Source: Lysinibacillus parviboronicapiens (GTDB taxonomy: Bacteria; Bacillota; Bacilli; Bacillales_A; Planococcaceae). Taken from it: DNA of 64,000 bases. Below, in pieces: positions 44,113 to 51,657 of the stretch (position 1 is its first letter; each line of letters starts with the position of its first letter). Made by a program: the position numbers and the translations under genes. The notes below the pieces were generated by a model that saw nothing but the letters and a program-made list of their open reading frames with translations, had not been told where the DNA came from and searched no databases. The DNA is taken from the NCBI RefSeq assembly GCF_003049575.1, contig NZ_PYWI01000015.1, positions 38,348 through 102,347 of the forward strand. The letters are read 5' to 3'.

Positions 44113-45222
44113 ATGAATGACGACAATTATGAAATTAGAGCAGGAGTAGATATGGCGATGAAATATCAAGCATTAGTAAAGTGTTCAACAAAGAAAAAGG
44201 ATGTTCAGTTTAAAACCTATACTGTCCCGGAGTTAGATCGTAATGAATGCTTACTAAAGGTAAGTGCTGTTGGTATTTGTGGGAGTGATTTGCATATGTA
44301 TGATGGACATGGTGGCTATGATTGGGTCACTTACCCACTTGTCCTCGGTCATGAAGTTACGGGAACTGTTATAGCAATGGGGGCGGCTGGCGATAAAACA
44401 CTTTTAAATAAGAGAGTGGTAATAAACCCCTATAAAAGCTGTGGTGTTTGTGATTATTGTCAACGAGGCGAAACGAATTGCTGTGATTTCAACGACTATA
44501 AATTTATAAAAACACCAACTGAAGCTCTTCGATATGGATTCCGCGAGGCTGGCGGTATGGGACAATATATGGTAGCAGATATTAATAATATTATTGTCAT
44601 TGATGACACTGTATGTGATGAAGTGGCAGCTATTTCAGAAGCCTTAGCAGTTAGTTATACCGCAGTTTTAAAAGTAACCGATTACAAGAAAAAGTCCATT
44701 TTAGTAGTTGGGCCTGGACCTATAGGATTAGGGGTAGCAGCAATATTAGTGGGCGCGGGTAATGAACGAACACATATGCTTGGAGTGCCGCAAGATCAAA
44801 GTCGTTTGCAGTTAGCAAAAGAAATCGGTGTACAAGCAACGTTTGTTGCTACGGAGGAACTAATTCACGATAAGTTTTCAGGCTATGATGCCATCATTGA
44901 CTGCTCGGGTCATCCAGCCATTCCGAAAGAAGCTATTCGTTTACTTAAACGTGGTGGCCAGCTTGTATTAGTCGGCATTAATTCTGCTGAGTTTTCTGTG
45001 CCAATGGATCAAATTGTACGTGGCGAAATAATGATTAAAGGCAGTTACGGTATTACACAAGCAAATTATGAAGCAGTTTTACAGATGGCTACGGATTCAA
45101 AGTATCCATTCAATAAGTTAGTCGCACATACGGTTTCATTTAAAGATAGTCTTGATGGATTTGAAAGTGCGCTAAACAAAGTAAATGGAAAAGTTGTGAT
45201 TCATTTTAAGGAGGGAATATAA
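44113..45222 (+). CDS. Zinc-dependent alcohol dehydrogenase (medium chain)
   Basis: 369 residues. Catalytic zinc ligands Cys56 (GICGSDLH), His80 and Glu81 (LGHEVTG), structural zinc Cys cluster in SCGVCDYCQRGETNCC, and NAD-binding VVGPGPIGLGVAA. An internal ATG (44158) is a possible alternative start, but the ATG at 44113 has AGAGGTG upstream. Similar to sorbitol/threonine-type dehydrogenases; substrate is presumably a secondary alcohol feeding the pathway. The cyclase gene starts right after its stop codon. Confidence 0.9.
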   Translation: MNDDNYEIRAGVDMAMKYQALVKCSTKKKDVQFKTYTVPELDRNECLLKVSAVGICGSDLHMYDGHGGYDWVTYPLVLGHEVTGTVIAMGAAGDKTLLNKRVVINPYKSCGVCDYCQRGETNCCDFNDYKFIKTPTEALRYGFREAGGMGQYMVADINNIIVIDDTVCDEVAAISEALAVSYTAVLKVTDYKKKSILVVGPGPIGLGVAAILVGAGNERTHMLGVPQDQSRLQLAKEIGVQATFVATEELIHDKFSGYDAIIDCSGHPAIPKEAIRLLKRGGQLVLVGINSAEFSVPMDQIVRGEIMIKGSYGITQANYEAVLQMATDSKYPFNKLVAHTVSFKDSLDGFESALNKVNGKVVIHFKEGI

Positions 45223-45903
45223 ATGAAAATTATTGATTTAACATTAGAAATTTATGATGGCTTAGTTTCCTATACATCGCATCCACCAATCGTTATACAA
45301 GAAGAATCTACTTTTGATAACTCCGGTCATCGATATATAGCACCATGTGAAGGGTTTGAATCTCGCTTTTTACGTATGTCTGATCATAGTGGGACACATA
45401 TTGACGCACCTCTTCACTTTATCAGAGGTGGGGAATCTACGGCTGAAATGGATTTAACAAAAACTTATGGAGAGGCTGTCTTACTTGATGTTTCCTCTTT
45501 CAAAGATCCGTTCGAACCTGTTACAGCAGTGATGCTTTCACAGGCTGAGCATAGACAAGGGATAACTATACAACGAGATGATATTGTGTTAGTACGAACA
45601 CGAACTGCAAAGTGGGGACAAGGAGACTTTTTCTTAGAGCATGCTTTTGCGACTTGTGCAGGTGATTGGTTATTCGAGAAGCAAGTAAAATGTATTGGTC
45701 TAGATTTAGCGAATATTGATGTCCATGACAATATGAAACGTGAGGTGCATTTAAAGCTGTTAAGTGTCCCTATTTATATAGTAGAAAATCTAGTTAATCT
45801 TGAACAATTACCTTTAAATGACCGTTTTACTTTTATGGCACTGCCACTTAAATTGAAAAACTCAACTGCATCTCCAGTAAGAGCTGTCGCCTATGTCAAA
45901 TAA
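45223..45903 (+). CDS. Cyclase/kynurenine formamidase-like metal hydrolase
   Basis: 226 residues. The signature HSGTHIDAPLHF has metal ligands His55, His59 and Asp61; other family blocks are IIDLTLEIYDGLVSYTSHPP, DIVLVRTRTAKWG and IGLDLANIDVHDN. Members hydrolyse cyclic amides or lactones, for example N-formylkynurenine or isatin. ATG 45223 is directly after the dehydrogenase stop, with AAGGAGGGAAT as ribosome site. No kynurenine or tryptophan genes are nearby, so a lactone or similar ring in the local pathway is a plausible substrate. Confidence 0.88.
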   Translation: MKIIDLTLEIYDGLVSYTSHPPIVIQEESTFDNSGHRYIAPCEGFESRFLRMSDHSGTHIDAPLHFIRGGESTAEMDLTKTYGEAVLLDVSSFKDPFEPVTAVMLSQAEHRQGITIQRDDIVLVRTRTAKWGQGDFFLEHAFATCAGDWLFEKQVKCIGLDLANIDVHDNMKREVHLKLLSVPIYIVENLVNLEQLPLNDRFTFMALPLKLKNSTASPVRAVAYVK

Positions 45904-45970
45904 GCTGTAAATTCAATGTGAAATATACTTTTATTCAATTCTAAATTTGTAAGTTATTCGATAATAGGAG

Positions 45971-46000
45971 GGGAGGGCATAAAAGCCTTCTCTTTTCTCG
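45971..46000 (+). terminator. Weak terminator after the cyclase gene
   Basis: GGGAGGGC (45971-45978), 6-nt loop, GCCTTCTC (45985-45992) with two G-U pairs, then TTTTCTC. Confidence 0.5.
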
Positions 46001-46027
46001 TAGTTCAAAGCTATGGTAATTACTAAA

Positions 46028-46050
46028 AAGCTCACCAACCGGGTGAGCTT
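46028..46050 (-). terminator. Terminator following a gene remnant
   Basis: AAGCTCACC (46028-46036), loop AACC, GGTGAGCTT (46042-46050); on the minus strand it is followed by TTTTTAG. It lies 6 bp beyond the stop codon of the remnant at 46056. Confidence 0.75.
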
Positions 46051-46055
46051 AGAAT

Positions 46056-46196
46056 TTACTCAACCCATGCAGAAAGTGTCCCACTGAATGTAGCCATATA
46101 ACCACTTCCAGATGCTATAGCACTCTTACTTGGAGGGTATCGAAAAAAGAAACCTAGCTTAGAATAACTAGCTAACGCACCTACATTTTTTAAATT
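46056..46196 (-). pseudogene. C-terminal remnant of an unknown protein
   Basis: On the minus strand an open frame of 46 codons, without a start codon, ends at TAA (46056-46058) just before a good terminator. The translated end reads SKLGFFFRYPPSKSAIASGS, then GYMATFSGTLSAWVE. The fit of stop codon plus terminator suggests the tail of a deleted gene. I do not recognise the family. The rest of 46197-46370 shows nothing. Confidence 0.4.
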
Positions 46197-46375
46197 TTAA
46201 TCGAATAGAATAAAGTACAATACCTCAACATTAATTCGAAGATTAAATGATTTGAACAGCAAGGAATCATTTGAATGTCACTTAAAATATGTATATTTTT
46301 ACAAGAGCGAAATCTAACATAGCTTTTACTTTTTTGGACAACCTAACTAAGAAATAAATGCATGAGGTGATGATC

Positions 46376-47881
46376 ATGATAGTAGAAAGGTCGTCCGAAT
46401 GGGAAGAAGGTTTTATAAGTAGATTAGATAATCTTGAGAAATGGGATAGCTGGACATTGTACAAGATGAGCTATGATATTGTAAAAATGAATTTAATTCC
46501 CGAATTCACGGGTTTACAAGCGACGAAATATTTACCCAATTTAACGCCGCTCACCCATCAACTAGAAGCGGCTGAAACGGTTATTGAACGCATGAACGGA
46601 AAAGCGATACTTGCTGATGAAGTGGGGCTTGGTAAAACCATTGAAGCGGGCCTAATCCTAAAGGAATATCTGATTCGTGGACTCGTAAAAAAAGCGTTGA
46701 TTTTAGCACCGGCTTCTCTTATTAATCAATGGATTGAAGAATTGAATCAAAAATTTCATATTCCAGCAATAGCGTATAAAAAAAATTGTCCCATTGATCG
46801 CTATGATATCGTGATAATGAGCATGGATACGGCAAAAAAGAGCCCACATAAAGAGCTAATTTATGCACAGAATTATGACATGATTATTATTGATGAAGCC
46901 CATAAACTTAAAAATCATAAAACATTGATTTACGAATTTGTACAAGGCTTAAAGAAAAAGTTTTGTTTATTATTAACCGCCACACCCATTCAAAATGATG
47001 TATTTGAATTATATTATTTAATTTCTTTACTCAAACCAGGTCATCTCGGAAATTATGAAACATTCCAATCGGCATTTTCAGCTAGCAAGCATGATTTAGA
47101 GCATGACGATTATTTGAAAGAATTAGTAAATCAGGTGATGGTGCGAAATAGAAGAGAAGACACGGGCGTCGAGTGGACAAAACGTCACGTTCAAATCATC
47201 CCCATACAATTTACCACTGAGGAAAAAGAAATCTATGATCTACTTGGAACGCTTTCTAGCGGCTCATTTTCATTAATTACCTTGCAAAAGGAAATGTGCA
47301 GTAGCAAAGAAGCGACGGCTTTAACTTTATCAAAAATGCTCGAAGACAGTAAGGAAACCAAAGAGATTGAAGGGATACTTGCCAAATTAATGGCTTTAGA
47401 AGTGAACGCCAAAGCTGAAAAGACACTAGAAATTATTAAGCAAGCGGATGATAAAGTCATTATTTTTACGGAGTATCGGGCAACTCAAATCTACTTGCAG
47501 TGGTACTTACATTCAAAAGGCATTACGAGCGTTCTTTTTAATGGTAAGTACAATAAAAACAAGCGTGATTATATGAAGCATCTTTTTAAGGAAAAAGCGC
47601 AGGTGCTTATAGCAACTGAAGCAGGAGGAGAAGGTATTAACCTGCAATTCTGCCACCATGTCATTAACTACGATTTGCCTTGGAATCCAATGAAGCTTGA
47701 GCAACGTATTGGTCGTGTGCATCGGTTAGGACAAGAACACGATGTTCATATTTATAATTTGGCTATAGAAAACACAATTGAAAAAGATATTTTGGCATTG
47801 CTCCATACGAAAATTGATGTATTTGAGAAGGTAGTCGGAGACTTAGATGCTATCTTAACAAATTTCAAAAAATCCGTTTGA
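46376..47881 (+). CDS. yqhH: SNF2/DEAD-like helicase YqhH
   Basis: 501 residues from ATG 46376, preceded by GAGGTG; ATGs at 46358 and 46370 are too early for that site. Superfamily 2 motifs are complete: I DEVGLGKTIEAGL, II IIDEAHKLKN, III LLTATPIQN, V ATEAGGEGINLQ and VI EQRIGRVHRLGQ, which marks it as SNF2-type. It probably remodels protein-nucleic acid complexes; no in vivo role is established. The neighbour YqhG follows 19 bp downstream as in B. subtilis. Confidence 0.92.
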   Translation: MIVERSSEWEEGFISRLDNLEKWDSWTLYKMSYDIVKMNLIPEFTGLQATKYLPNLTPLTHQLEAAETVIERMNGKAILADEVGLGKTIEAGLILKEYLIRGLVKKALILAPASLINQWIEELNQKFHIPAIAYKKNCPIDRYDIVIMSMDTAKKSPHKELIYAQNYDMIIIDEAHKLKNHKTLIYEFVQGLKKKFCLLLTATPIQNDVFELYYLISLLKPGHLGNYETFQSAFSASKHDLEHDDYLKELVNQVMVRNRREDTGVEWTKRHVQIIPIQFTTEEKEIYDLLGTLSSGSFSLITLQKEMCSSKEATALTLSKMLEDSKETKEIEGILAKLMALEVNAKAEKTLEIIKQADDKVIIFTEYRATQIYLQWYLHSKGITSVLFNGKYNKNKRDYMKHLFKEKAQVLIATEAGGEGINLQFCHHVINYDLPWNPMKLEQRIGRVHRLGQEHDVHIYNLAIENTIEKDILALLHTKIDVFEKVVGDLDAILTNFKKSV

Positions 47882-47900
47882 CATGTGAGGGGGGAGTGCC

Positions 47901-48680
47901 ATGTTTCCACAGCAGGTTCACAGTTATTTAAAACAATTTTTCATGGAAAATGATTGCAATATTTTAGGGGAGGACGCCTGTTATCTCACAGTACAATTAA
48001 CCATTGATATTGATAAAAGAATTATGAATCGTCCCTTCTATTGGCAATATGTAGAAGCTACGAATGGCGATCCAAATCCAGCACAAGTAACATTTATTAC
48101 AGATCATACGGCACTAGCTAGTAATGTTCGCGGAGAGATAGTAAATTTCGGTTCACCAAGGCTCAATCAGCTATTTCAAGCAACGAGAGAGCTTGGGACA
48201 TTTGTTCAAATGTTTGAGAAAGTTGAAGCATCGAGAGAACAGATCATGCTTACACCCTGGCTTGGTGTGAATTATAAGGTTTCATATTGTTGCGACCGAA
48301 CAAAAGAGATGCTGTATTCCTTTGGCTTAAATTTAATGACAGGTATGATCTTAGAGGATTTTCATGAGGTATTGAGTAAAGTTGAGTTTGATGCTATTCA
48401 ATCTGAGAACGTTTTCCATGTGCAATATATTATTAAACCCATCCGTGCACTTAAAAGATTAGATGCAACAATCGAAGCGATTATCGAACAGGATAACCAT
48501 GATTGGGCGGTGCAAGCGAAAAAAAGGTGGCAACGAGATCAGCGCGTATTAGATTTTTTTTATGAAGATGTAGAACAAAAGCCAGAATGCTATGAGATTG
48601 AAAAGAAAGCTTTACAAGAACAATACGATGCAAAAATTAAAATTGAAATTATTAATGGTGGATTATTTTATATGCGTTGA
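47901..48680 (+). CDS. yqhG: YqhG family protein
   Basis: 259 residues, matching B. subtilis YqhG: VHSYLKQFFMENDCNILGED, RPFYWQYVEATNGDPNPAQV and GSPRLNQLFQATRELGTFVQ. No catalytic motif or membrane segment is seen. In Bacillus it is always linked to yqhH, next to the glycine cleavage genes, but those are absent here. Function unknown; a partner of the helicase is plausible. ATG 47901 follows GGGGGGAG-type sequence. Confidence 0.9.
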   Translation: MFPQQVHSYLKQFFMENDCNILGEDACYLTVQLTIDIDKRIMNRPFYWQYVEATNGDPNPAQVTFITDHTALASNVRGEIVNFGSPRLNQLFQATRELGTFVQMFEKVEASREQIMLTPWLGVNYKVSYCCDRTKEMLYSFGLNLMTGMILEDFHEVLSKVEFDAIQSENVFHVQYIIKPIRALKRLDATIEAIIEQDNHDWAVQAKKRWQRDQRVLDFFYEDVEQKPECYEIEKKALQEQYDAKIKIEIINGGLFYMR

Positions 48681-48683
48681 ATA

Positions 48684-48725
48684 AAGAGCTGTTCGAATGA
48701 CTTTTTGAACAGCTCTTATTTTTAT
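48684..48725. terminator. Bidirectional terminator between yqhG and the ArsR gene
   Basis: AAGAGCTGTTC (48684-48694) pairs with GAACAGCTCTT (48707-48717), followed by ATTTTTATTT. Confidence 0.85.
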
Positions 48726-49046
48726 TTACTCTTTTTCAACAAAGTTTTGTAATTGAGCCAGTTTATTATCCCAAAATAGATCAAAATACTGTAACCAATC
48801 TTCAATCTCTTTCAAACGCTCTACATGTAATGTATAAATCTTTTCTCTACCCTTTTTTTTGGCAGATACTAGCTCGGCTTGCTCTAATATTTTTAAATGT
48901 TTAACGACAGCAGTTCGGCTAATGGCAAAATGCTCAGAAATATGAGTGATTGGTTTGTCACTCGCTGCAAGAAGCTGTAGAACATGACGTCTCGTAGGAT
49001 CAGCAATTGCTTGAAAAACATCATACTTTTCAGCAAGCTGTGTCAT
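48726..49046 (-). CDS. ArsR-family winged-helix regulator
   Basis: 106 residues: FQAIADPTRRHVLQLLAASD and SEHFAISRTAVVKHLKILEQ are the HTH, followed by the wing KKKGREKIYTLHV. No metal-binding cysteines are present, as in the subgroup paired with AHSA1 proteins. It overlaps the upstream SRPBCC gene by 4 nt (ATGA). An 11-bp perfect inverted repeat at the operon promoter is its probable site, so autorepression is expected. Confidence 0.93.
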   Translation of the reverse strand: MTQLAEKYDVFQAIADPTRRHVLQLLAASDKPITHISEHFAISRTAVVKHLKILEQAELVSAKKKGREKIYTLHVERLKEIEDWLQYFDLFWDNKLAQLQNFVEKE

Positions 49047-49468
49047 TTTGTTTCAACAACCTCTTTTAATCTTTTATCGATAATCATTGTCCAGCCACCG
49101 TCCATTTTTTCACGCACAGCTTGTGCTGACATTTGAGCTTTCGGAATAATATGAGACGCCTCTTTCCAGCCACCATGTGTTAAGGTAAATGTCGTTTGTT
49201 CACCAACTTGTTCAAGTTCAAATGTTACAAACCATCCATCCGTATCCCAAGTGAACCGCACGAAATATGGTGCGTCCACTTGTTCAACCTTACATGGAGA
49301 AGGTCCGAAGGGGGATTGTAACGTAAATTCATGTCCAACAATAGGTTGAAAATCATTTGGCATAAACCAAGTACCAAGTTTTTCGGCATCTGTGACAGAG
49401 TCCCAGACCTTATCAATAGATGCATTTAGTGTAACTGTTTTAATGATATTTTGTATTTTTTCTGACAT
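49043..49468 (-). CDS. SRPBCC (AHSA1-like) domain protein
   Basis: 141 residues with the START-like pattern of the family: TLNASIDKVWDSVTDAEKLG at the N-terminus, WFMPNDFQPIVGHEF, FELEQVGEQTTFTLTHGGW and the C-terminal helix MDGGWTMIIDKRLKEVVE. It forms a hydrophobic ligand pocket; the ligand is not known. It is first in a two-gene operon with the ArsR regulator, a very common pairing, where the ArsR protein controls the pair. Confidence 0.9.
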   Translation of the reverse strand: MSEKIQNIIKTVTLNASIDKVWDSVTDAEKLGTWFMPNDFQPIVGHEFTLQSPFGPSPCKVEQVDAPYFVRFTWDTDGWFVTFELEQVGEQTTFTLTHGGWKEASHIIPKAQMSAQAVREKMDGGWTMIIDKRLKEVVETK

Positions 49469-49496
49469 ACTAAGTCTCCTTTATTTTTAAAAATAT

Positions 49497-49534
49497 AACC
49501 ATAAGGTGTTATGATTTTATAATACCTTATGGTT
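49497..49534. promoter_or_regulatory. ArsR operator palindrome
   Basis: AACCATAAGGT (49497-49507) and ACCTTATGGTT (49524-49534), perfect 11-bp arms with further TTAT/ATAA symmetry inside. It covers the -10 region and the spacer of the promoter at 49516-49543. Confidence 0.8.
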
Positions 49535-49543
49535 GCATGTCAA
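49516..49543 (-). promoter_or_regulatory. Sigma-A promoter of the AHSA1-ArsR operon
   Basis: On the minus strand TTGACA (49543-49538), 16-nt spacer, TATAAA (49521-49516), overlapping the palindrome above, so repressor binding would block polymerase. Confidence 0.75.
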
Positions 49544-49647
49544 TCAGAACAGTTTAAGATATTTTTTTATCTCTAAGTGTCTTTTGGTATGTCTGTACAT
49601 ATGGTAGAATATTTTTATAATTTTCAGATATTTAGGAGGGGTTAAAA

Positions 49648-50286
49648 GTGGTAAACGTATCCGTTTTTCTACTAATGTGTGTGTTGCTGATTATTTTACC
49701 TGGTCCAGATACAGCCATTGCGACAAAAAATACGCTTACAGTTAGTAAAAAGGGAGGTATACAGACGATACTTGGCTCATGCTGTGGTTTACTAATTCAT
49801 ACGTTTGCTGCAGTGATTGGCCTTTCAGCAATTATTGTAAAGTCAGCATATGTATTTGCAGTTTTAAAATACGTAGGTGCGGTATATTTATGTTATTTGG
49901 GTGTGAAGACATTATGGACATTAAAAACAATACGCTCGCTGCCTCCTGTGTTACAAGATGAGACGCAAGTAGATCATAAATACGCACATCAATCTTGCTT
50001 TAAGCAAGGGTTTTTGACAAATATTATGAATCCTAAAGTTGCAGTTTTTTTCTTAACGTTTTTACCGCAGTTCGTAGATGTCTCAAGCGCCACGTTTGTG
50101 CCATTTCTATTCATGGGGCTTATTTATACTGCTATAACAGCCCTCTGGTTTGTGTTCTATGTATACTTGCTAGATAGAATTAGTGCATTTATGAAGAAGC
50201 CCACAACTAAAACAGTTATTGAGGGACTAACAGGTACAATTTTAATTGGATTTGGCATTAAGCTTGCCTTAGAAAAGGCCCATTAA
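49648..50286 (+). CDS. LysE/RhtB-family amino-acid exporter
   Basis: 212 residues with about six membrane helices. LPGPDTAIATKNTLTVSKKGG is the conserved N-terminal block, followed by LGSCCGLLIHTFAAVIGLSA, YVGAVYLCYLGVKTLW and FLTNIMNPKVAVFFLTFLPQ. Members export amino acids or related metabolites. The start is GTG at 49648 with TTAGGAGGGG upstream. It is divergent from the AHSA1-ArsR pair, 179 bp away; no obvious shared control. Its stop codon lies in a small terminator that is duplicated further downstream. Confidence 0.9.
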   Translation: MVNVSVFLLMCVLLIILPGPDTAIATKNTLTVSKKGGIQTILGSCCGLLIHTFAAVIGLSAIIVKSAYVFAVLKYVGAVYLCYLGVKTLWTLKTIRSLPPVLQDETQVDHKYAHQSCFKQGFLTNIMNPKVAVFFLTFLPQFVDVSSATFVPFLFMGLIYTAITALWFVFYVYLLDRISAFMKKPTTKTVIEGLTGTILIGFGIKLALEKAH

Positions 50287-50298
50287 ACATGGGCTTTC
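50274..50298 (+). repeat. LysE-tail/terminator segment, first copy of a direct repeat
   Basis: AAAGGCCCATTAAACATGGGC covers the last codons, stop and hairpin (GCCCAT/ATGGGC) of the LysE gene. A second copy lies at 50741-50764. Confidence 0.7.
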
Positions 50299-50324
50299 AA
50301 ATTGTAGTCAAACTCTAAAAGAAC

Positions 50325-50457
50325 CCGTTAATTTCCACTACGGCGGACACTTTTCGCGGGCATGGCTTCAATCTCCTCGTCGTTACACTCCTGCGGGTCC
50401 TTCAACTCATGCTATTCCCGCAGAAGTCGCCGCCTGCGCTCCAATCAACTAGTGTAC
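50325..50457. repeat. Dispersed GC-richer intergenic repeat, copy E
   Basis: GAACCCGTTAATTTCCACTA and GGCGGACACTTTTCGCGGGC, then ACTCCTGCGGGTCC and ATTCCCGCAGAAGTCGCC: the best-preserved member, similar to the start of copy B. It may fold as a long imperfect hairpin (CTCCTGCGGG with CCCGCAG). Confidence 0.65.
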
Positions 50458-50522
50458 GTCTAAAATGATTAAGATGATGGCCAGGGTGTCAAAAATTAGA
50501 TAGATTAAACGACATCAATTAA

Positions 50523-50645
50523 CATACTGACAATTGACCAAATGGTGCCTAAAGAATTTTTTATGCACATTGGAAACGGGTCTTGATTTTAATTTTATCT
50601 ATCGATTATTTGAAGGAGCCACCTAACCCCTTAGAGTACTACGAT
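50523..50645 (+). pseudogene. Decayed N-terminus of an IS1182-like transposase
   Basis: One frame gives LTIDQMVPKEFFMHI, the next gives LETGLDFNFIYRLFEG. Joined, they resemble the start of IS1182-family transposases (L-T-x-D-x-L-V-P-x-D-H ... I-D-F-x-F-I-Y). A frameshift lies near 50570 and the similarity ends by about 50620, so only a remnant of about 35-40 codons survives. No inverted repeats of an intact element were found. Confidence 0.5.
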
Positions 50646-50688
50646 CGTTAATAGGGGCTATTTGTAACCAATATTTCTAATAAAATTT

Positions 50689-50731
50689 CAAAAGGTATTC
50701 TTTGTATGTGATCATTCCGAACACCTTTTGT
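50689..50731. terminator. Terminator-like hairpin, second copy of a repeated family
   Basis: CAAAAGGTATTC, a middle with ATGTGATCATT, then CGAACACCTTTTG. It closely matches the reverse complement of the hairpin at 26569-26606. The stem here has mismatches. Confidence 0.55.
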
Positions 50732-50740
50732 CGTCAGTCT

Positions 50741-50764
50741 AAAGGCCCATTAAACACGAGCTTC
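50741..50764 (+). repeat. Second copy of the LysE-tail segment
   Basis: AAAGGCCCATTAAACACGAGC, differing at two or three positions from 50274-50298. The pair brackets about 440 bp containing copy E, the transposase remnant and the hairpin. Confidence 0.7.
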
Positions 50765-50801
50765 CATATGGTTATTTTATAGGCAGTGTCTTTTCAGAGT
50801 T

Positions 50802-51525
50802 TTAGCTACCTTTATGTTGTTGACTCGCAATCCAAATATTTGTATCTGCAATGGTTGGATTTGTAATGTAATGACCACCTTCAATTTGCAGTATTTGACC
50901 AGTCATGAACTTGGATTCATGAGAGGCTAAGTAAACGGCAGCATGCCCGATATCATCAGCTTCTCCGTGGTACGGCAATGCGTTAAATTTCGAATAAATA
51001 GCTAACATATCTTGCGGCATATTATTTTTTGCAGTGGATGTTAAAATCAGTCCCGGTGCTACCGCATTACAACGAATTTATCTTTACCATATTGCGTGGC
51101 AATGTTTTTCGTCATATTTGCAACACCAGCTTTTGTAGCACCATAAGCTGTACGCGTTTGATCACTTGCAAATGCTGCCATAGAAACCGTATTTACAATT
51201 GAACCACCACCGGCATTTTGCATATGAGGAATAGCGAATCGACTCCCTAACAATACTGATTTTAAGTTTACATTTACTAGACGGTCAAATTCATCTAGGT
51301 CTATATTTACAACATCTAAATCTTTACGTAGATTGGTTAAACCAACAGTTAGTGAACCGTATTGTTCCACAGTAAATTCGACAGCTGCTTCAATCGATTT
51401 TGCATCCCCAGCATCTAGGAATACTGCTGATACTTCGCTTACTAAAGCTTGAGCTTGTGTTTTTGCGCCATCGATATTAAAGTTTAAATCCCCCTAAAAT
51501 AAACGATAAACCGAGTGTATTGATG
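50802..51525 (-). pseudogene. Short-chain dehydrogenase/reductase gene with several lesions
   Basis: Minus-strand pieces of an SDR remain: GDLNFNIDGAKTQAQALVSE (second strand), IDLDEFDRLVNVNLKSVLLG, the catalytic SIVNTVSMAAFASDQ and YGATKAGVANMTK, and, in another frame, CNAVAPGLILTSTAKNNMPQ to FMTGQILQIEGGHYI. The first strand and the TGxxxGxG cofactor loop are missing, the NNAG motif has lost about four codons (reads TVGLTNLRKD), and a frameshift lies near 51065. Position beside a fatty-acid transporter suggests an old 3-hydroxybutyrate dehydrogenase-like gene (inference). Confidence 0.85.
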
Positions 51526-51613
51526 GCTCTCTTATTTCTTCACGGTAAATAGTTTAACATTAAACTATTTGCAATTGAATTAATATACACTAATTGCTTA
51601 AATCTCGCAAAAA

Positions 51614-51640
51614 AACTTCACGGAGAGTTCCCGTGAAGTT
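51614..51640 (-). terminator. Terminator of the second fatty-acid transporter gene
   Basis: AACTTCACGG (51614-51623) pairs with CCGTGAAGTT (51631-51640); on the minus strand followed by TTTTTTTGCG. Confidence 0.85.
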
Positions 51641-51657
51641 AAAAAGGACTATGTTTG

